Positions 16,963-24,444 of a stretch of 42,002 nt of DNA are shown here, one piece after another (the stretch's first letter is position 1; each line of letters opens with the position of its first letter). The notes beneath the pieces were generated by a model. It was not told where the DNA came from, ran no database searches, and was given only the letters and a program-made list of their open reading frames with translations. The stretch spans positions 1 to 42,002 of the forward strand of contig JAOUNB010000008.1 in the NCBI GenBank assembly GCA_029881195.1, given 5' to 3'. The position numbers were made by a program, and so were the translations under genes. Source of the stretch: Candidatus Nitrosopumilus sp. (GTDB lineage Archaea; Thermoproteota; Nitrososphaeria; Nitrososphaerales; Nitrosopumilaceae).

Positions 16963-18006
16963 ATGCAATCACACACTATGGAATTGCCAAGACAGATTGT
17001 TGTGGGTGAAAAAAATATCTCTGAATTTGGAGATTTTCTCTATAATCTAACTAAACCAAAAAAAGTGTCCCTTATATCAGGAATTCATGTAAAAAAAATT
17101 CTTAAAGAAAAAATTGAAAAATCACTAAAATCAAAAAAGATTCAATTTGTGTGGCATTTATCAAAAGACAATCAGATTACCAATCTAAATAAAATAGAAA
17201 AAGACGTCAAAAAAGATCATAGTGACATTATAGTAGGAATTGGAGGAGGTCGTTCCGTAGACACTGCCAAAATAGTCTCTTTTAATTTAGATCGACCATT
17301 TGTAAGTGTACCAAGTGCAGCATCACATGATGGAATGGCAAGTCCATTTGTTTCAGTAAAAACAGACAAGCCTCATTCAATTATTGCAAGTGCCCCATTA
17401 GGGGTTTTTGTAGATATAGACATAATAAAAAAAGCACCTGCCAGATTGCTTTCAAGTGGATGTGGTGACCTAATTGCAAATATTATCGCAGTGAGGGATT
17501 GGCAATTAGGTCATGAAAAAACTGGTGAGTATTATGGTAGATATTCGGCAGATTTGGCATTAATGAGTGCAAATATAGTAATGGAAAATTCAAGCAGATA
17601 TGCAAAAAAAGGACTTGATGCAAGAGTGATTGTAGAAGCTCTCATTAGCGCAGGAGTTGCATCATGCATAGCAGGTAGTAGCAGACCATGTTCCGGTGCA
17701 GAGCATCTTTTTTCTCATGCGTTAGATAAGATTGCACCAGGAAAAGGACTGCATGGTGAAAAATGTGGATTAGGTTCTATTATGATTGCAAAGCTTCAAG
17801 GTCAAGATTGGAAAAAAATTGCAAAGACTCTCAAAAATCTTGGTGCGCCAACAACTGCAAGACAAATTGGCCTGAAAGATGAACAGATAATAGATGCACT
17901 TGTAATTGCACAGGACTTGAGACCAGAAAGATATACTATTCTAAAAGAGGTAGAAATGACAGAAAGAAAAGCAATGAATCTTGCAAAGAAAACTAAAATA
18001 ATTTAA
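16963..18006 (+). CDS. egsA: sn-glycerol-1-phosphate dehydrogenase
   Basis: This NAD(P)H enzyme reduces dihydroxyacetone phosphate to sn-glycerol 1-phosphate, the stereochemical hallmark of archaeal lipids. The 347-residue protein has the iron-ADH/DHQ-synthase fold signature GIGGGRSVDTAKIVSF (about 87-102), PSAASHDGMASPF and the zinc ligands in the CGDLIAN and AEHLFSHALDK segments, followed by HGEKCGLGS. A second ATG at residue 6 could be the start. It ends in a 4-bp overlap with the convergent FKBP gene. It is essential for membrane synthesis and is a clear marker that the window is archaeal. Confidence 0.95.
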   Translation: MQSHTMELPRQIVVGEKNISEFGDFLYNLTKPKKVSLISGIHVKKILKEKIEKSLKSKKIQFVWHLSKDNQITNLNKIEKDVKKDHSDIIVGIGGGRSVDTAKIVSFNLDRPFVSVPSAASHDGMASPFVSVKTDKPHSIIASAPLGVFVDIDIIKKAPARLLSSGCGDLIANIIAVRDWQLGHEKTGEYYGRYSADLALMSANIVMENSSRYAKKGLDARVIVEALISAGVASCIAGSSRPCSGAEHLFSHALDKIAPGKGLHGEKCGLGSIMIAKLQGQDWKKIAKTLKNLGAPTTARQIGLKDEQIIDALVIAQDLRPERYTILKEVEMTERKAMNLAKKTKII

Positions 18007-18761
18007 GCGGTTTTTTGTTCAGGGATTTTTTCTGTTTTTTCAGGAGTTTTTTCTGCTTTCTTTTCCGGAGTTTGTTTATTCATGTGTGTTTCAATGAAAT
18101 TTACTTTTTCCAATGTTGGAACAAACTTGAAGATATCTAATTGAATGAAATGTTTCATTATTTGCAAGCCATCAGCACGTAAAATTTCCTCAGGAATTAT
18201 GATGCTAACTTCTTTATCCTTCAAATCAAAGGATATTTTTGTGTCTTCTACCGGTAGTCTATTTTTTAGAATTCCATCAATCTTATCATTTGGAGAGTCG
18301 AGAGATTTAATTACATTTACATCAAATAGAATAGTTTTTCCAGCATATCGGTGGTTGTAGTCTATTTGCACCCTACCAGAACCAATAAAACGAATAATTC
18401 CTCTTTTATTATCAACTTCGATGGTATCACCTACGGAAACTTTTTCTGCGTCTTCACCTAGTTTTCTAAGTGGAATCATTCTAACTTTACCTGAATCTCT
18501 TTCACCAAAACCTTTGTCGGGTGTAACTTCAACTGTAAGTTTATCTCCAGATGATGTTTTTGCAAGTGCTTCATCTAATCCTTTTAGAACAGGATAGCTT
18601 ACTTCTCCAATTGAAACTAATTTTGGTTGATATTTTACATTTTGTTCATGGATAGAATGTTTTTTTGCATCTTCTTCAATAGTGGTGTCAAATATTTCTT
18701 CAGTATCTTTTACCTTTGCAGTATAATCTACTAGAATTAATGAACCTTTATCGAAAGTCAA
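18003..18761 (-). CDS. SlyD-like FKBP peptidyl-prolyl isomerase/chaperone
   Basis: The 252-residue protein begins with an FKBP domain split by an IF chaperone insert, as in SlyD: LILVDYTAKVKDTEEIFDTT, KGLDEALAKTSSGDKLTVEV, then the insert with GFGERDSGKVRMIPL, and the returning NHRYAGKTILFDVNVI. After about residue 155 comes an additional alpha/beta domain, and a low-complexity Lys/Thr/Pro/Glu tail (about 228-252) with TPEK repeats. It should assist folding and proline isomerisation in the cytosol. The start is TTG, with a TATA-like element at 18781-18790. Compared with bacterial SlyD it is longer, in line with archaeal long FKBPs. Confidence 0.9.
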   Translation of the reverse strand: MTFDKGSLILVDYTAKVKDTEEIFDTTIEEDAKKHSIHEQNVKYQPKLVSIGEVSYPVLKGLDEALAKTSSGDKLTVEVTPDKGFGERDSGKVRMIPLRKLGEDAEKVSVGDTIEVDNKRGIIRFIGSGRVQIDYNHRYAGKTILFDVNVIKSLDSPNDKIDGILKNRLPVEDTKISFDLKDKEVSIIIPEEILRADGLQIMKHFIQLDIFKFVPTLEKVNFIETHMNKQTPEKKAEKTPEKTEKIPEQKTA

Positions 18762-18780
18762 TGTGATCGGTCTCGAATTT

Positions 18781-18790
18781 CCTTATATTA
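18781..18790 (-). promoter_or_regulatory. TATA-like element of the FKBP gene
   Basis: The minus strand reads TAATATAAGG 20-29 bases upstream of the TTG start at 18761, which fits a leaderless archaeal promoter. Confidence 0.35.
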
Positions 18791-18802
18791 AGTTAACAGG
18801 AT

Positions 18803-19948
18803 TTAGAGAGCTTTTAGTTTTTCTTCTGCAGTTTTTAGTCCCGCTTGAGCATCAACATCATATCCCATCATTGCTAGTGTAGATGAAATCGCAGACATAG
18901 TTCTCATTACGTGATACGAACTAACTTCACCCATGCATCCAACTCTGAATACTTTACCTTTAAGATTACCAAATCCACCAGCAACTAAAACTTTGAACTT
19001 GTTGGCAAGTGTATTTCTGAATGTTTTGTCTTCAAGTCCATCCAAATAATTTAATGCAACAATTGAGATTGAACGATCTTCTTCTTTTGCAAATGGACTA
19101 AGGCCCATTGCACTTAAACCAGAGTACAGTGCGTCTGAACAAACTTTATGACGTTTAAAGACATTTTGTAATCCTTCCTCTAACATTATTGATAATGCTT
19201 CTCTGTATGCATAAAGTAATGGAAGTGCAGGTGTGAAAGGAGTATGTTTTTCCTCATCATAATATTTGAAGTATCTTGCTAAGTTGAAATACATTGTAGG
19301 AGGTGGATTTTCGATCATGTATTTTTTAGCTTTAGCACTAACAGATATTGGTGAAATGCCAGGTGGAGCAGCTATTGCTTTTTGTGCACCAGTCATGCAC
19401 ACATCAATATTCCATTTATCAACTGGTAGTTGAGCGCCACCAAGTAATGAAACAGAATCTACAACATAGAATGCATCATTTCTAGACGTTAAATCAGATA
19501 CTTTATCAAGATAGTTCACCATTGTTCCAGTAGAAGTTTCGTTGTGGACAACGTAGAATGCTTTTACATCCTTATTGTTATCAAATGCCTCTTTAACTTG
19601 ATCAAAAGTTGCATTTTCTCCTGGTGGGGTTTGAAGTTTAACAACGTTAGCTCCTTGTCCTTCAATAAGCTGGGCCAATCTATTACTAAATTCCCCATTG
19701 ACAGGAATGATGATTTTGTCACCTTTTTTAACTAAATTTACAACTCCTGCTTCAACAGCACCAGTTCCAGATGCAGATAAAGCTACAATATCATTTTGTG
19801 TTTCAAATACTTGCTGGGTTTTTTCGACTACGTCAGTGTATAGTTCAACAAAATCATCACTTCTGTGATTAATAATTGGTGCAAGCATAGCTCTCATTAC
19901 TCTATTAGGTACATTTGTTGGACCGGGAAGCATTGAAAGATATTCCAT
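18803..19948 (-). CDS. class V aminotransferase, alanine/serine-glyoxylate type
   Basis: The 381-residue PLP enzyme starts with the family's typical LSMLPGPTNVPNRVMRAM and contains SASGTGAVEAGVVNLVKKGD, VHNETSTGTMV, the aspartate in YVVDSVSLLGG and the Schiff-base lysine K190 in CMTGAQKAIAAPPGIS. It resembles serine-pyruvate/alanine-glyoxylate aminotransferase, which would link glyoxylate and glycine to serine and alanine. A cysteine desulfurase is less likely because the family start and lysine context differ. A TATA-like TTATAAATAA lies about 35 bases upstream. The exact amino donor cannot be read from sequence. Confidence 0.9.
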   Translation of the reverse strand: MEYLSMLPGPTNVPNRVMRAMLAPIINHRSDDFVELYTDVVEKTQQVFETQNDIVALSASGTGAVEAGVVNLVKKGDKIIIPVNGEFSNRLAQLIEGQGANVVKLQTPPGENATFDQVKEAFDNNKDVKAFYVVHNETSTGTMVNYLDKVSDLTSRNDAFYVVDSVSLLGGAQLPVDKWNIDVCMTGAQKAIAAPPGISPISVSAKAKKYMIENPPPTMYFNLARYFKYYDEEKHTPFTPALPLLYAYREALSIMLEEGLQNVFKRHKVCSDALYSGLSAMGLSPFAKEEDRSISIVALNYLDGLEDKTFRNTLANKFKVLVAGGFGNLKGKVFRVGCMGEVSSYHVMRTMSAISSTLAMMGYDVDAQAGLKTAEEKLKAL

Positions 19949-19989
19949 ATGTTATCTATCTGTCAGTGTCATATGGGGTTTATTTATAA

Positions 19990-20484
19990 TTAGAGATTTT
20001 TTAAACGATCATTAGCACTAATGTTAATCAAAAAATTTTTTGTGCCTTCAGGAACAAGATGATCCCATTTTTGATCGCTAGTAATTAAATCGCGTATATT
20101 AGTTCCAGATAATTCATCTCTTTTTAAAAATGGAATTGAGATGACTTGGGTAATTCTTTTTGAGTACAGGTGTTTTGTTAGTTCGTCATTTGAGAAGACA
20201 ACATCAAAGTTTGGGACAATTGTATCTATTTTCTCAATCCATTTTACATGATTATCCAAGTCAGGAATAAAATAAATTGAGATTTTATTTTTCATTGAGT
20301 CATCGATTGAAGATAGAATCATCTCTTTTCGTTCCTCAGCAGTAAAAGGATTATTTTTTTCTGAAGGTCTGTTGGAGCTTCCTAAACCAACCCATAATTT
20401 ATCCACCTTGGATAGTGCAAAGCGCAAAGCCTCAAGATGACCCAAGTGAAATGGCTGGAATCTTCCTATTAACAATCCATTCAT
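19990..20484 (-). CDS. nicotinamide-nucleotide adenylyltransferase-like nucleotidyltransferase
   Basis: The 164-residue protein has the nucleotidyltransferase HxGH motif (GRFQPFHLGHLEALRFAL, residues 6-23), the GLGSSNRPSEKNNPFTAEERKEM segment of archaeal NMNATs, and SGTNIRDLI in place of the classic ISxTxxR. It should transfer AMP from ATP to nicotinamide mononucleotide, forming NAD. Upstream in-frame codons to 20595 exist but encode an unlikely hydrophobic leader, so the ATG at 20484, right before NGLLIGRFQ, is chosen. A CoA adenylyltransferase is the main alternative, but the motif spacing favours NMNAT. The gene is divergent from rtcA by 63 bp. Confidence 0.88.
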   Translation of the reverse strand: MNGLLIGRFQPFHLGHLEALRFALSKVDKLWVGLGSSNRPSEKNNPFTAEERKEMILSSIDDSMKNKISIYFIPDLDNHVKWIEKIDTIVPNFDVVFSNDELTKHLYSKRITQVISIPFLKRDELSGTNIRDLITSDQKWDHLVPEGTKNFLINISANDRLKNL

Positions 20485-20547
20485 ACAAAAATATAGAAAA
20501 TTTGGTTGTAAAAAAAGTATCATAAAGAGTAGTAATTGGAAAAAAAT

Positions 20548-21573
20548 ATGGAGTTTTTGAAAATTAATGGTGCCCATGGTGAAGGAGGAGGACAAATAAT
20601 TCGTTCAGCAATTACACTTGCTTGTGTTACAAAAAAACCAATTCATTTAGAAAATATAAGAAATAACAGAAAAGTTCCCGGACTAAGACCGCAACACCTA
20701 ACAGCTATAACAATTCTTAAGAAAATTTCAAATGCCAAAGTCATTGGGGCAGAAATAGGTTCTACTGAAATAAAATTTATTCCAGGTGATATTGAAAGTT
20801 TGGAATTAGATGAGGATGTGGGAACTGCAGGAAGTATTTCTTTAATTTTACAAGTTTTAATTCCAGTAATTGCGATTTCTCAAAAAAAACTAAATTTAAC
20901 AATAAAGGGTGGAACCGATGTTCTTTGGAGTCCTTGTATGGATTATACACAACGGGTGTTAAAAGAAGCATATTCCAGAATGGGAATAGAATTTTCCCTT
21001 GAATTAATTAAACGTGGTTATTATCCAAAAGGAAACGGAGAAGTAAAATTACATGTATCACCTTCTCGTTTGAAATCAATATCATTTTTAAAACGAAAAA
21101 CAAATGATGTAAAATTAACATGTACATTTTCAAAAATTCCAATTGAAAAAATCAAAAGTGAAATTGAACGGATTAAAAAGAAACTAATCAATGAGAATTT
21201 TAATGCTGAAATAGAAATTAAAAATCAAGAAGCGGCAGATTCTGGGGCATCGTTATTAATTTACAGTATTGATGAAAATTCCATTATTGGGGTTGATTCC
21301 TTATTTGATAAAAAAACACAAAGTTTTGAGTTAGATTTTGATAAATTTGTGAATAATTCACAAGGTGTAGATGAGAATTTGGCAGATATGCTTGTAGTTC
21401 CTGCAAGTTTATGTCATGGAAAAACAACATTTTTGGTAAAAGACATCACAAAACATTTAGAGACAAATTTGTTTGTGACATCAAAAATTACAGGTTGTAA
21501 GTACGGGATTGGGAAGTTATCTGATGGATTTGAAGTAATAATTGAGGGGATTTCAAACTCCCGCATCAAGTAA
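20548..21573 (+). CDS. rtcA: RNA 3'-terminal phosphate cyclase
   Basis: RtcA converts a 3'-phosphate of RNA into a 2',3'-cyclic phosphate via adenylation. The 341-residue protein shows the opening GAHGEGGGQIIRSAITLA, then VPGLRPQHLTAI, GTAGSISLILQVLIPV, IKGGTDVLWSPCMDYTQRVL and the terminal LCHGKTTFLVKD, all family marks. The first candidate start is TTG at 20536; the ATG at 20548 is preferred because the protein fold begins at once. Its end overlaps the convergent CopD gene by 21 bp. No RtcB ligase is nearby, so whether it works in tRNA-intron repair or in other RNA processing is open. Confidence 0.93.
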   Translation: MEFLKINGAHGEGGGQIIRSAITLACVTKKPIHLENIRNNRKVPGLRPQHLTAITILKKISNAKVIGAEIGSTEIKFIPGDIESLELDEDVGTAGSISLILQVLIPVIAISQKKLNLTIKGGTDVLWSPCMDYTQRVLKEAYSRMGIEFSLELIKRGYYPKGNGEVKLHVSPSRLKSISFLKRKTNDVKLTCTFSKIPIEKIKSEIERIKKKLINENFNAEIEIKNQEAADSGASLLIYSIDENSIIGVDSLFDKKTQSFELDFDKFVNNSQGVDENLADMLVVPASLCHGKTTFLVKDITKHLETNLFVTSKITGCKYGIGKLSDGFEVIIEGISNSRIK

Positions 21574-22050
21574 AGATGCAAAAAATAAAATTGCAACAGA
21601 TAACACTACTGTAATTTCTCCAAGAATGATGATTTTTTTTCTTAATTTTTGAATTTGAGGTTCTGACATTTGGTTTGACATTATTTTTTCTTCAATATCC
21701 TTACGAATTACCCTTACGTGTATAGCATATGTAATCACTAATGCAATAACAAGAATAATCTTGACAATAAGAAATACCCCATAGCTTGTTGCAACAAGTA
21801 GTTCGGGTTTACCTAATAACATATGTGAGCTATACAAACCAGTAGCCATCAAAATAATTAATGAGGGAACAGCAATTTTGTTAAATCGTCTTCCAACACG
21901 AATCATAATTTGCATTCGTTCTTCAATTGAACTAGTCATGGTTTTTAGAAGTGGAGAAAATACAATTCCAATAAAAAGTGAACCACCCACCCATATTGCA
22001 GCTGAAATAAGATGAATCCATGTAAGAAATGCTTGCTCTAAAGCAGCCAT
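21553..22050 (-). CDS. CopD-like four-helix membrane protein
   Basis: The 165-residue protein has four transmembrane helices (about 7-32, 55-71, 82-108 and 135-160) and the start TWIHLISAAIWVGGSLFIG, typical of the CopD/YozB-like copper-resistance D family, with an early conserved His and Trp. In this family a role in copper uptake or heme-like cofactor handling is proposed. Copper is central to ammonia oxidisers (AMO and plastocyanins), so a link to copper handling is attractive but inferred. The gene is divergent from the LEA-like gene by 81 bp and convergent with rtcA. Confidence 0.75.
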   Translation of the reverse strand: MAALEQAFLTWIHLISAAIWVGGSLFIGIVFSPLLKTMTSSIEERMQIMIRVGRRFNKIAVPSLIILMATGLYSSHMLLGKPELLVATSYGVFLIVKIILVIALVITYAIHVRVIRKDIEEKIMSNQMSEPQIQKLRKKIIILGEITVVLSVAILFFASLLDAGV

Positions 22051-22131
22051 AGATAATGATATTTCAGATTAAATATTATGTATTTGGATCTTGATAACGT
22101 TTTTTAGTTGTACATAGTCCGATACAATGGA

Positions 22132-22626
22132 ATGGCTCTTCAAAGTAAAATGACAGTTTATGCAGCAATTGCAGGTGTGTTAACATTAATGGGAGGAATT
22201 ATTTACTATGCTAGTCTTGACAATGTAGATCTTGATCAAGTTGAGATAGAATTAACAAATGTAGAGTTTAGAGAGGTAAGTACAATAAACAATCAAGCAA
22301 AATTTGATGTGACTTTTCTTGTTAAAAATCCAAGTGACAAAACATTCACAGTTTCAGTTATAGAATACAATCTTTATGCAAATGGAACATTGTTAGGTTC
22401 CGGAATCTATTCAACGGCAGATATTGCATTGCCAGGAAGGGCTTTGTTTAGTGCAGGTGCCGAAATTCCTTTAAAAAACATATTTGTTATCAATAAAGGC
22501 GATGTTGAATCAGAAATTTATGATGCAATGATAAATAATAGAATTGCTAGTTTTAGTGCTGAAGGAAGTATTACCACTCAATCTTCATGGAGTGAAGCAC
22601 AAAAAGAATTCAAAACGGGATATTAA
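22132..22626 (+). CDS. LEA14-like/late-embryogenesis-type extracytoplasmic protein
   Basis: The 164-residue protein has one N-terminal transmembrane helix (about residues 9-27), then a beta-sandwich segment EIELTNVEFREVSTIN, VTFLVKNPSDKTFTVSVIEYNLYANGTLLGSG, which matches the LEA14/WHy pattern (NPS, YNLYANGTLLGSG). It should face outside. An upstream in-frame ATG at 22108 would add eight residues; the ATG at 22132 gives a cleaner basic start (MALQSKM). The start choice is uncertain. The gene converges on tRNA-Val, 4 bp apart. The family is linked to stress tolerance, but function here is unknown. Confidence 0.68.
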   Translation: MALQSKMTVYAAIAGVLTLMGGIIYYASLDNVDLDQVEIELTNVEFREVSTINNQAKFDVTFLVKNPSDKTFTVSVIEYNLYANGTLLGSGIYSTADIALPGRALFSAGAEIPLKNIFVINKGDVESEIYDAMINNRIASFSAEGSITTQSSWSEAQKEFKTGY

Positions 22627-22629
22627 AAG

Positions 22630-22703
22630 TGGGCCGAGTGAGATTCGAACTCACGATCACCGCCGTGTCGAGGCGGTATCCTAACCAGCTAGACTACCGG
22701 CCC
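22630..22703 (-). tRNA. tRNA-Val (GAC), with unusual C33
   Basis: A 74-nt cloverleaf is complete on the minus strand. The acceptor stem GGGCCGG pairs with TCGGCCC, with one G-U and discriminator A. There is a 4-bp D-stem with wobbles, anticodon stem CCGCC/GGCGG, variable loop TGATC, and T-stem GTGAG/CTCAC with loop TTCGAAT. The anticodon loop is TCGACAC, putting GAC at 22669-22667 (Val). Position 33, normally U, is C at 22670. CCA is not encoded. Shifting the loop to read CGA breaks the stem, so Val is the supported call. Confidence 0.9.
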
Positions 22704-22770
22704 ATTGAAGTACAAAACTAAAGATTGACATTATTAACGTTTAACAAAAGAAGAATTGTGATGAAACATA

Positions 22771-23481
22771 TTGACAGATGATTTTACTGAAGACGAAAAA
22801 CGAGGCTTCTATAAGGCAATTTATTCAAGAAGAGATGTTAGATCTCATTTTACTTCAAAACCCGTAGAAGATGAGATTTTATCAAAAATTCTTCATGCCG
22901 CACACCATGCTCCATCAGTAGGATTTTCACAACCATGGAATTTTATTTTAATCAAAGATGAACAAACAAAAAAAAGGATAAAGGAATCTTTTCAAGAAGA
23001 GAAGAAACGCTCTTCACAATTAATAGATGAACCAAAAAGATCAAAATATCTTGCATTCAAGTTAGAGGGAATTTCAGAATCTCCGGTAAATTTGTGTGTA
23101 ACATATGATCCTACAAAATTTGGTCCATTTGTGATTGGTAGATCGAGTATTCCTGAAGCAGGTCTATACAGTGTATGCTGTGCAATACAGAATCTATGGT
23201 TGTCAGCAAGAACTGAAGGCATAGGTCTTGGATGGGTAAGTATACTGTCAAATGAAATTCTAAAAGAAGTTTTAGAATTGCCTGAGCAAGTAATTCCTGT
23301 TGCATACTTGTGTTTGGGATACGTTGATGATTTTGCAGAAAAGCCAGATCTTGAGACTGCAGGTTGGTTACCAAGACTTGAATTGAAAGATGTTGTATAT
23401 TTTGAAAAGTGGAACGATAAAGAAAACAAAGATTGGACAAACATTCAAAAAATGATCAGAGACAATCTTGATTACGCTTAA
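22771..23481 (+). CDS. bluB: 5,6-dimethylbenzimidazole synthase
   Basis: BluB, an FMN-dependent nitroreductase-fold enzyme, breaks down reduced FMN with O2 to form DMB, the lower ligand of cobalamin. The 236-residue protein begins with FYKAIYSRRDVRSHFTSKPV, then ILHAAHHAPSVGFSQPWNFILI, KLEGISESPVNLCVTYDP and GIGLGWVSILSNEILKEVLELPEQVIPVAYLCLGYV, a strong BluB pattern. The start is TTG. Thaumarchaea are cobalamin producers, so this fits biology well. It is followed by a T-run and tRNA-Arg. A general nitroreductase is the alternative, but the HAAHHAPSVGFSQPWNF motif argues against it. Confidence 0.92.
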   Translation: MTDDFTEDEKRGFYKAIYSRRDVRSHFTSKPVEDEILSKILHAAHHAPSVGFSQPWNFILIKDEQTKKRIKESFQEEKKRSSQLIDEPKRSKYLAFKLEGISESPVNLCVTYDPTKFGPFVIGRSSIPEAGLYSVCCAIQNLWLSARTEGIGLGWVSILSNEILKEVLELPEQVIPVAYLCLGYVDDFAEKPDLETAGWLPRLELKDVVYFEKWNDKENKDWTNIQKMIRDNLDYA

Positions 23482-23485
23482 ATAA
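23478..23485 (+). promoter_or_regulatory. TATA-like element of tRNA-Arg
   Basis: TTAAATAA overlaps the bluB stop codon and is centred about 25 bases upstream of the tRNA 5' end at 23506, as expected for an archaeal tRNA promoter. Confidence 0.4.
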
Positions 23486-23494
23486 TTAAGAGTA

Positions 23495-23502
23495 TTTTTT
23501 TT
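23495..23502 (+). terminator. oligo-T tract after bluB
   Basis: Eight consecutive T residues lie just downstream of bluB and three bases before the tRNA-Arg gene. U-rich 3' ends are typical archaeal termination signals and the kind of site FttA acts on. There is no hairpin. Confidence 0.35.
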
Positions 23503-23505
23503 GCT

Positions 23506-23598
23506 GGGCTTGTAGCGCAGAGTCATTTTGACGCGCAACATGGATAGCGCAGTAGCCTCCTAAGTTACAGGTCGAGGGATCGAAGCCCTCCAAGCCCG
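23506..23598 (+). tRNA. tRNA-Arg (CCT) with a D-loop intron
   Basis: Acceptor stem GGGCTTG/CAAGCCC with discriminator G, D-stem GCGC/GCGC (23515-23518 and 23547-23550), anticodon stem GTAGC/GTTAC with loop CTCCTAA (anticodon CCT at 23559-23561), variable loop AGGTC, and T-stem GAGGG/CCCTC with loop ATCGAAG. The D-loop would be 28 nt, far too long. Removing about 18 nt (near 23521-23538) leaves AGCATGGATA, a normal D-loop. The removed part forms GTCA-TTT-TGAC flanked by GCGC/GCGC, so a bulge-helix-bulge-like intron at a non-canonical position is likely. The T-loop has A54. Confidence 0.88.
23521..23538 (+). other. probable non-canonical tRNA intron (D-loop)
   Basis: This 18-nt insert between G15 and the rest of the D-loop can pair: the intron's GCGC (23533-23536) with exon GCGC (23515-23518), and GTCA (23522-23525) with TGAC (23529-23532) around a TTT loop. 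That leaves AGA and AAC as three-base bulges. Cutting after the second base of each bulge defines these ends. The outer helix is weak, so exact edges may shift by one or two bases. Confidence 0.6.
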
Positions 23599-23651
23599 TT
23601 TAATCTTAAAAATTAATTGAGACTTAAATATAAAAACAGATGGCATGATAC

Positions 23652-24176
23652 ATGAAAGTTGTAATAATTTCTGGCAGTCCAAGAAAAAATGCCAATACCC
23701 AAATCATAATGAAATATGTTTATGACTATACAAAATCAAAAAATCAAGATACAAAATTAATTAATCTATCAGAAGGTCAAATTGAGTGCTATAGAGGACC
23801 TGATGAAGAATATGATGAATCTACAAAAAATGCGGCAAACGATATAATGAATGCGGATGTATGGTTAATTGGTTCACCAATCTATAATTCATTTTTTAGT
23901 TCGTCATTGAAAAATTTGTTCGAATACATCAATTATAAAAAAACTGTCGGAAAGATTGCAGGGATAACAGTTTTGGCTTCTGGAAATACTGGTTTTATTA
24001 ATGTCCAGACACTAATTACTCAATTATTATCATATTTTAGAGTGATAACAAATCCAAAGGCCGTATTTTTGACTACAGAATCTATTAAGGAAGATATTGT
24101 ATCAGATATTGATGCACAAAATAGACTAAAAGAAATGGTCGATGAAACTTTAGAGATGGCCTCTAAATTACGTTAA
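23652..24176 (+). CDS. NADPH-dependent FMN reductase-like flavoprotein
   Basis: The 174-residue protein has the flavodoxin-like SsuE/ArsH-type start VVIISGSPRKNANTQIIMKYV (phosphate-binding SGSPRKNANT), the GSPIYNSFFSSSLKNLFEYI flavin loop and a GNTGFINVQTLITQL region. It probably binds FMN and reduces it or a quinone with NAD(P)H in the cytosol. Its location just after bluB and the tRNA could tempt a link to FMN supply for DMB synthesis, but there is an intervening tRNA and an independent start, so this is only a guess. The fold call is strong; the substrate is unknown. Confidence 0.87.
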   Translation: MKVVIISGSPRKNANTQIIMKYVYDYTKSKNQDTKLINLSEGQIECYRGPDEEYDESTKNAANDIMNADVWLIGSPIYNSFFSSSLKNLFEYINYKKTVGKIAGITVLASGNTGFINVQTLITQLLSYFRVITNPKAVFLTTESIKEDIVSDIDAQNRLKEMVDETLEMASKLR

Positions 24177-24313
24177 AGTTAGATTTTAGAGACAATTATG
24201 AGTTGATACAACAAAATTTGTAAAATAGAATCATGTTTGATTATGATTAAAAAGTGATTTCAATGAGATTAAAATTGTAAGAATCAAATAATAACAAAAA
24301 TAGATTTTATTTA

Positions 24314-24433
24314 TTGAGTTTGAAAAAAGATCCTACTGAATTATGTTCTTGTAAATGTCATTATGGAGGAGCAGTTAGTTGCCCTAGTTGTAAGGAGAAT
24401 CACGGAGTAGAATGCCATCATTGTAAGAATTAG
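24314..24433 (+). CDS. 39-aa cysteine-rich zinc-type microprotein
   Basis: A TTG-initiated frame of 39 codons ends in TAG at 24431-24433. It encodes seven cysteines and four histidines in 39 residues: CSCKCHYGG, then CPSCKENHG, then CHHCKN. Two CxxC knuckles are obvious (residues 23/26 and 34/37), with a CxCxCH cluster before them, so it could fold around one or two zinc ions. A second TTG at 24320 would shorten it by two residues. It occupies the otherwise empty stretch between the flavoprotein gene and the next convergent gene. Its composition strongly differs from random AT-rich sequence, which is the argument that it is real. Confidence 0.5.
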   Translation: MSLKKDPTELCSCKCHYGGAVSCPSCKENHGVECHHCKN

Positions 24434-24444
24434 GTGTGATTGTT

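Noticed and set aside
22660-22676. Reading the tRNA anticodon as CGA (Ser)
   Set aside because: It would place U at position 33 but destroys the 5-bp anticodon stem CCGCC/GGCGG; the rest of the tRNA is Val-like.
22992-23444. 150-codon minus-strand frame opposite bluB
   Set aside because: bluB has full family motifs on the plus strand; the antisense product has none.
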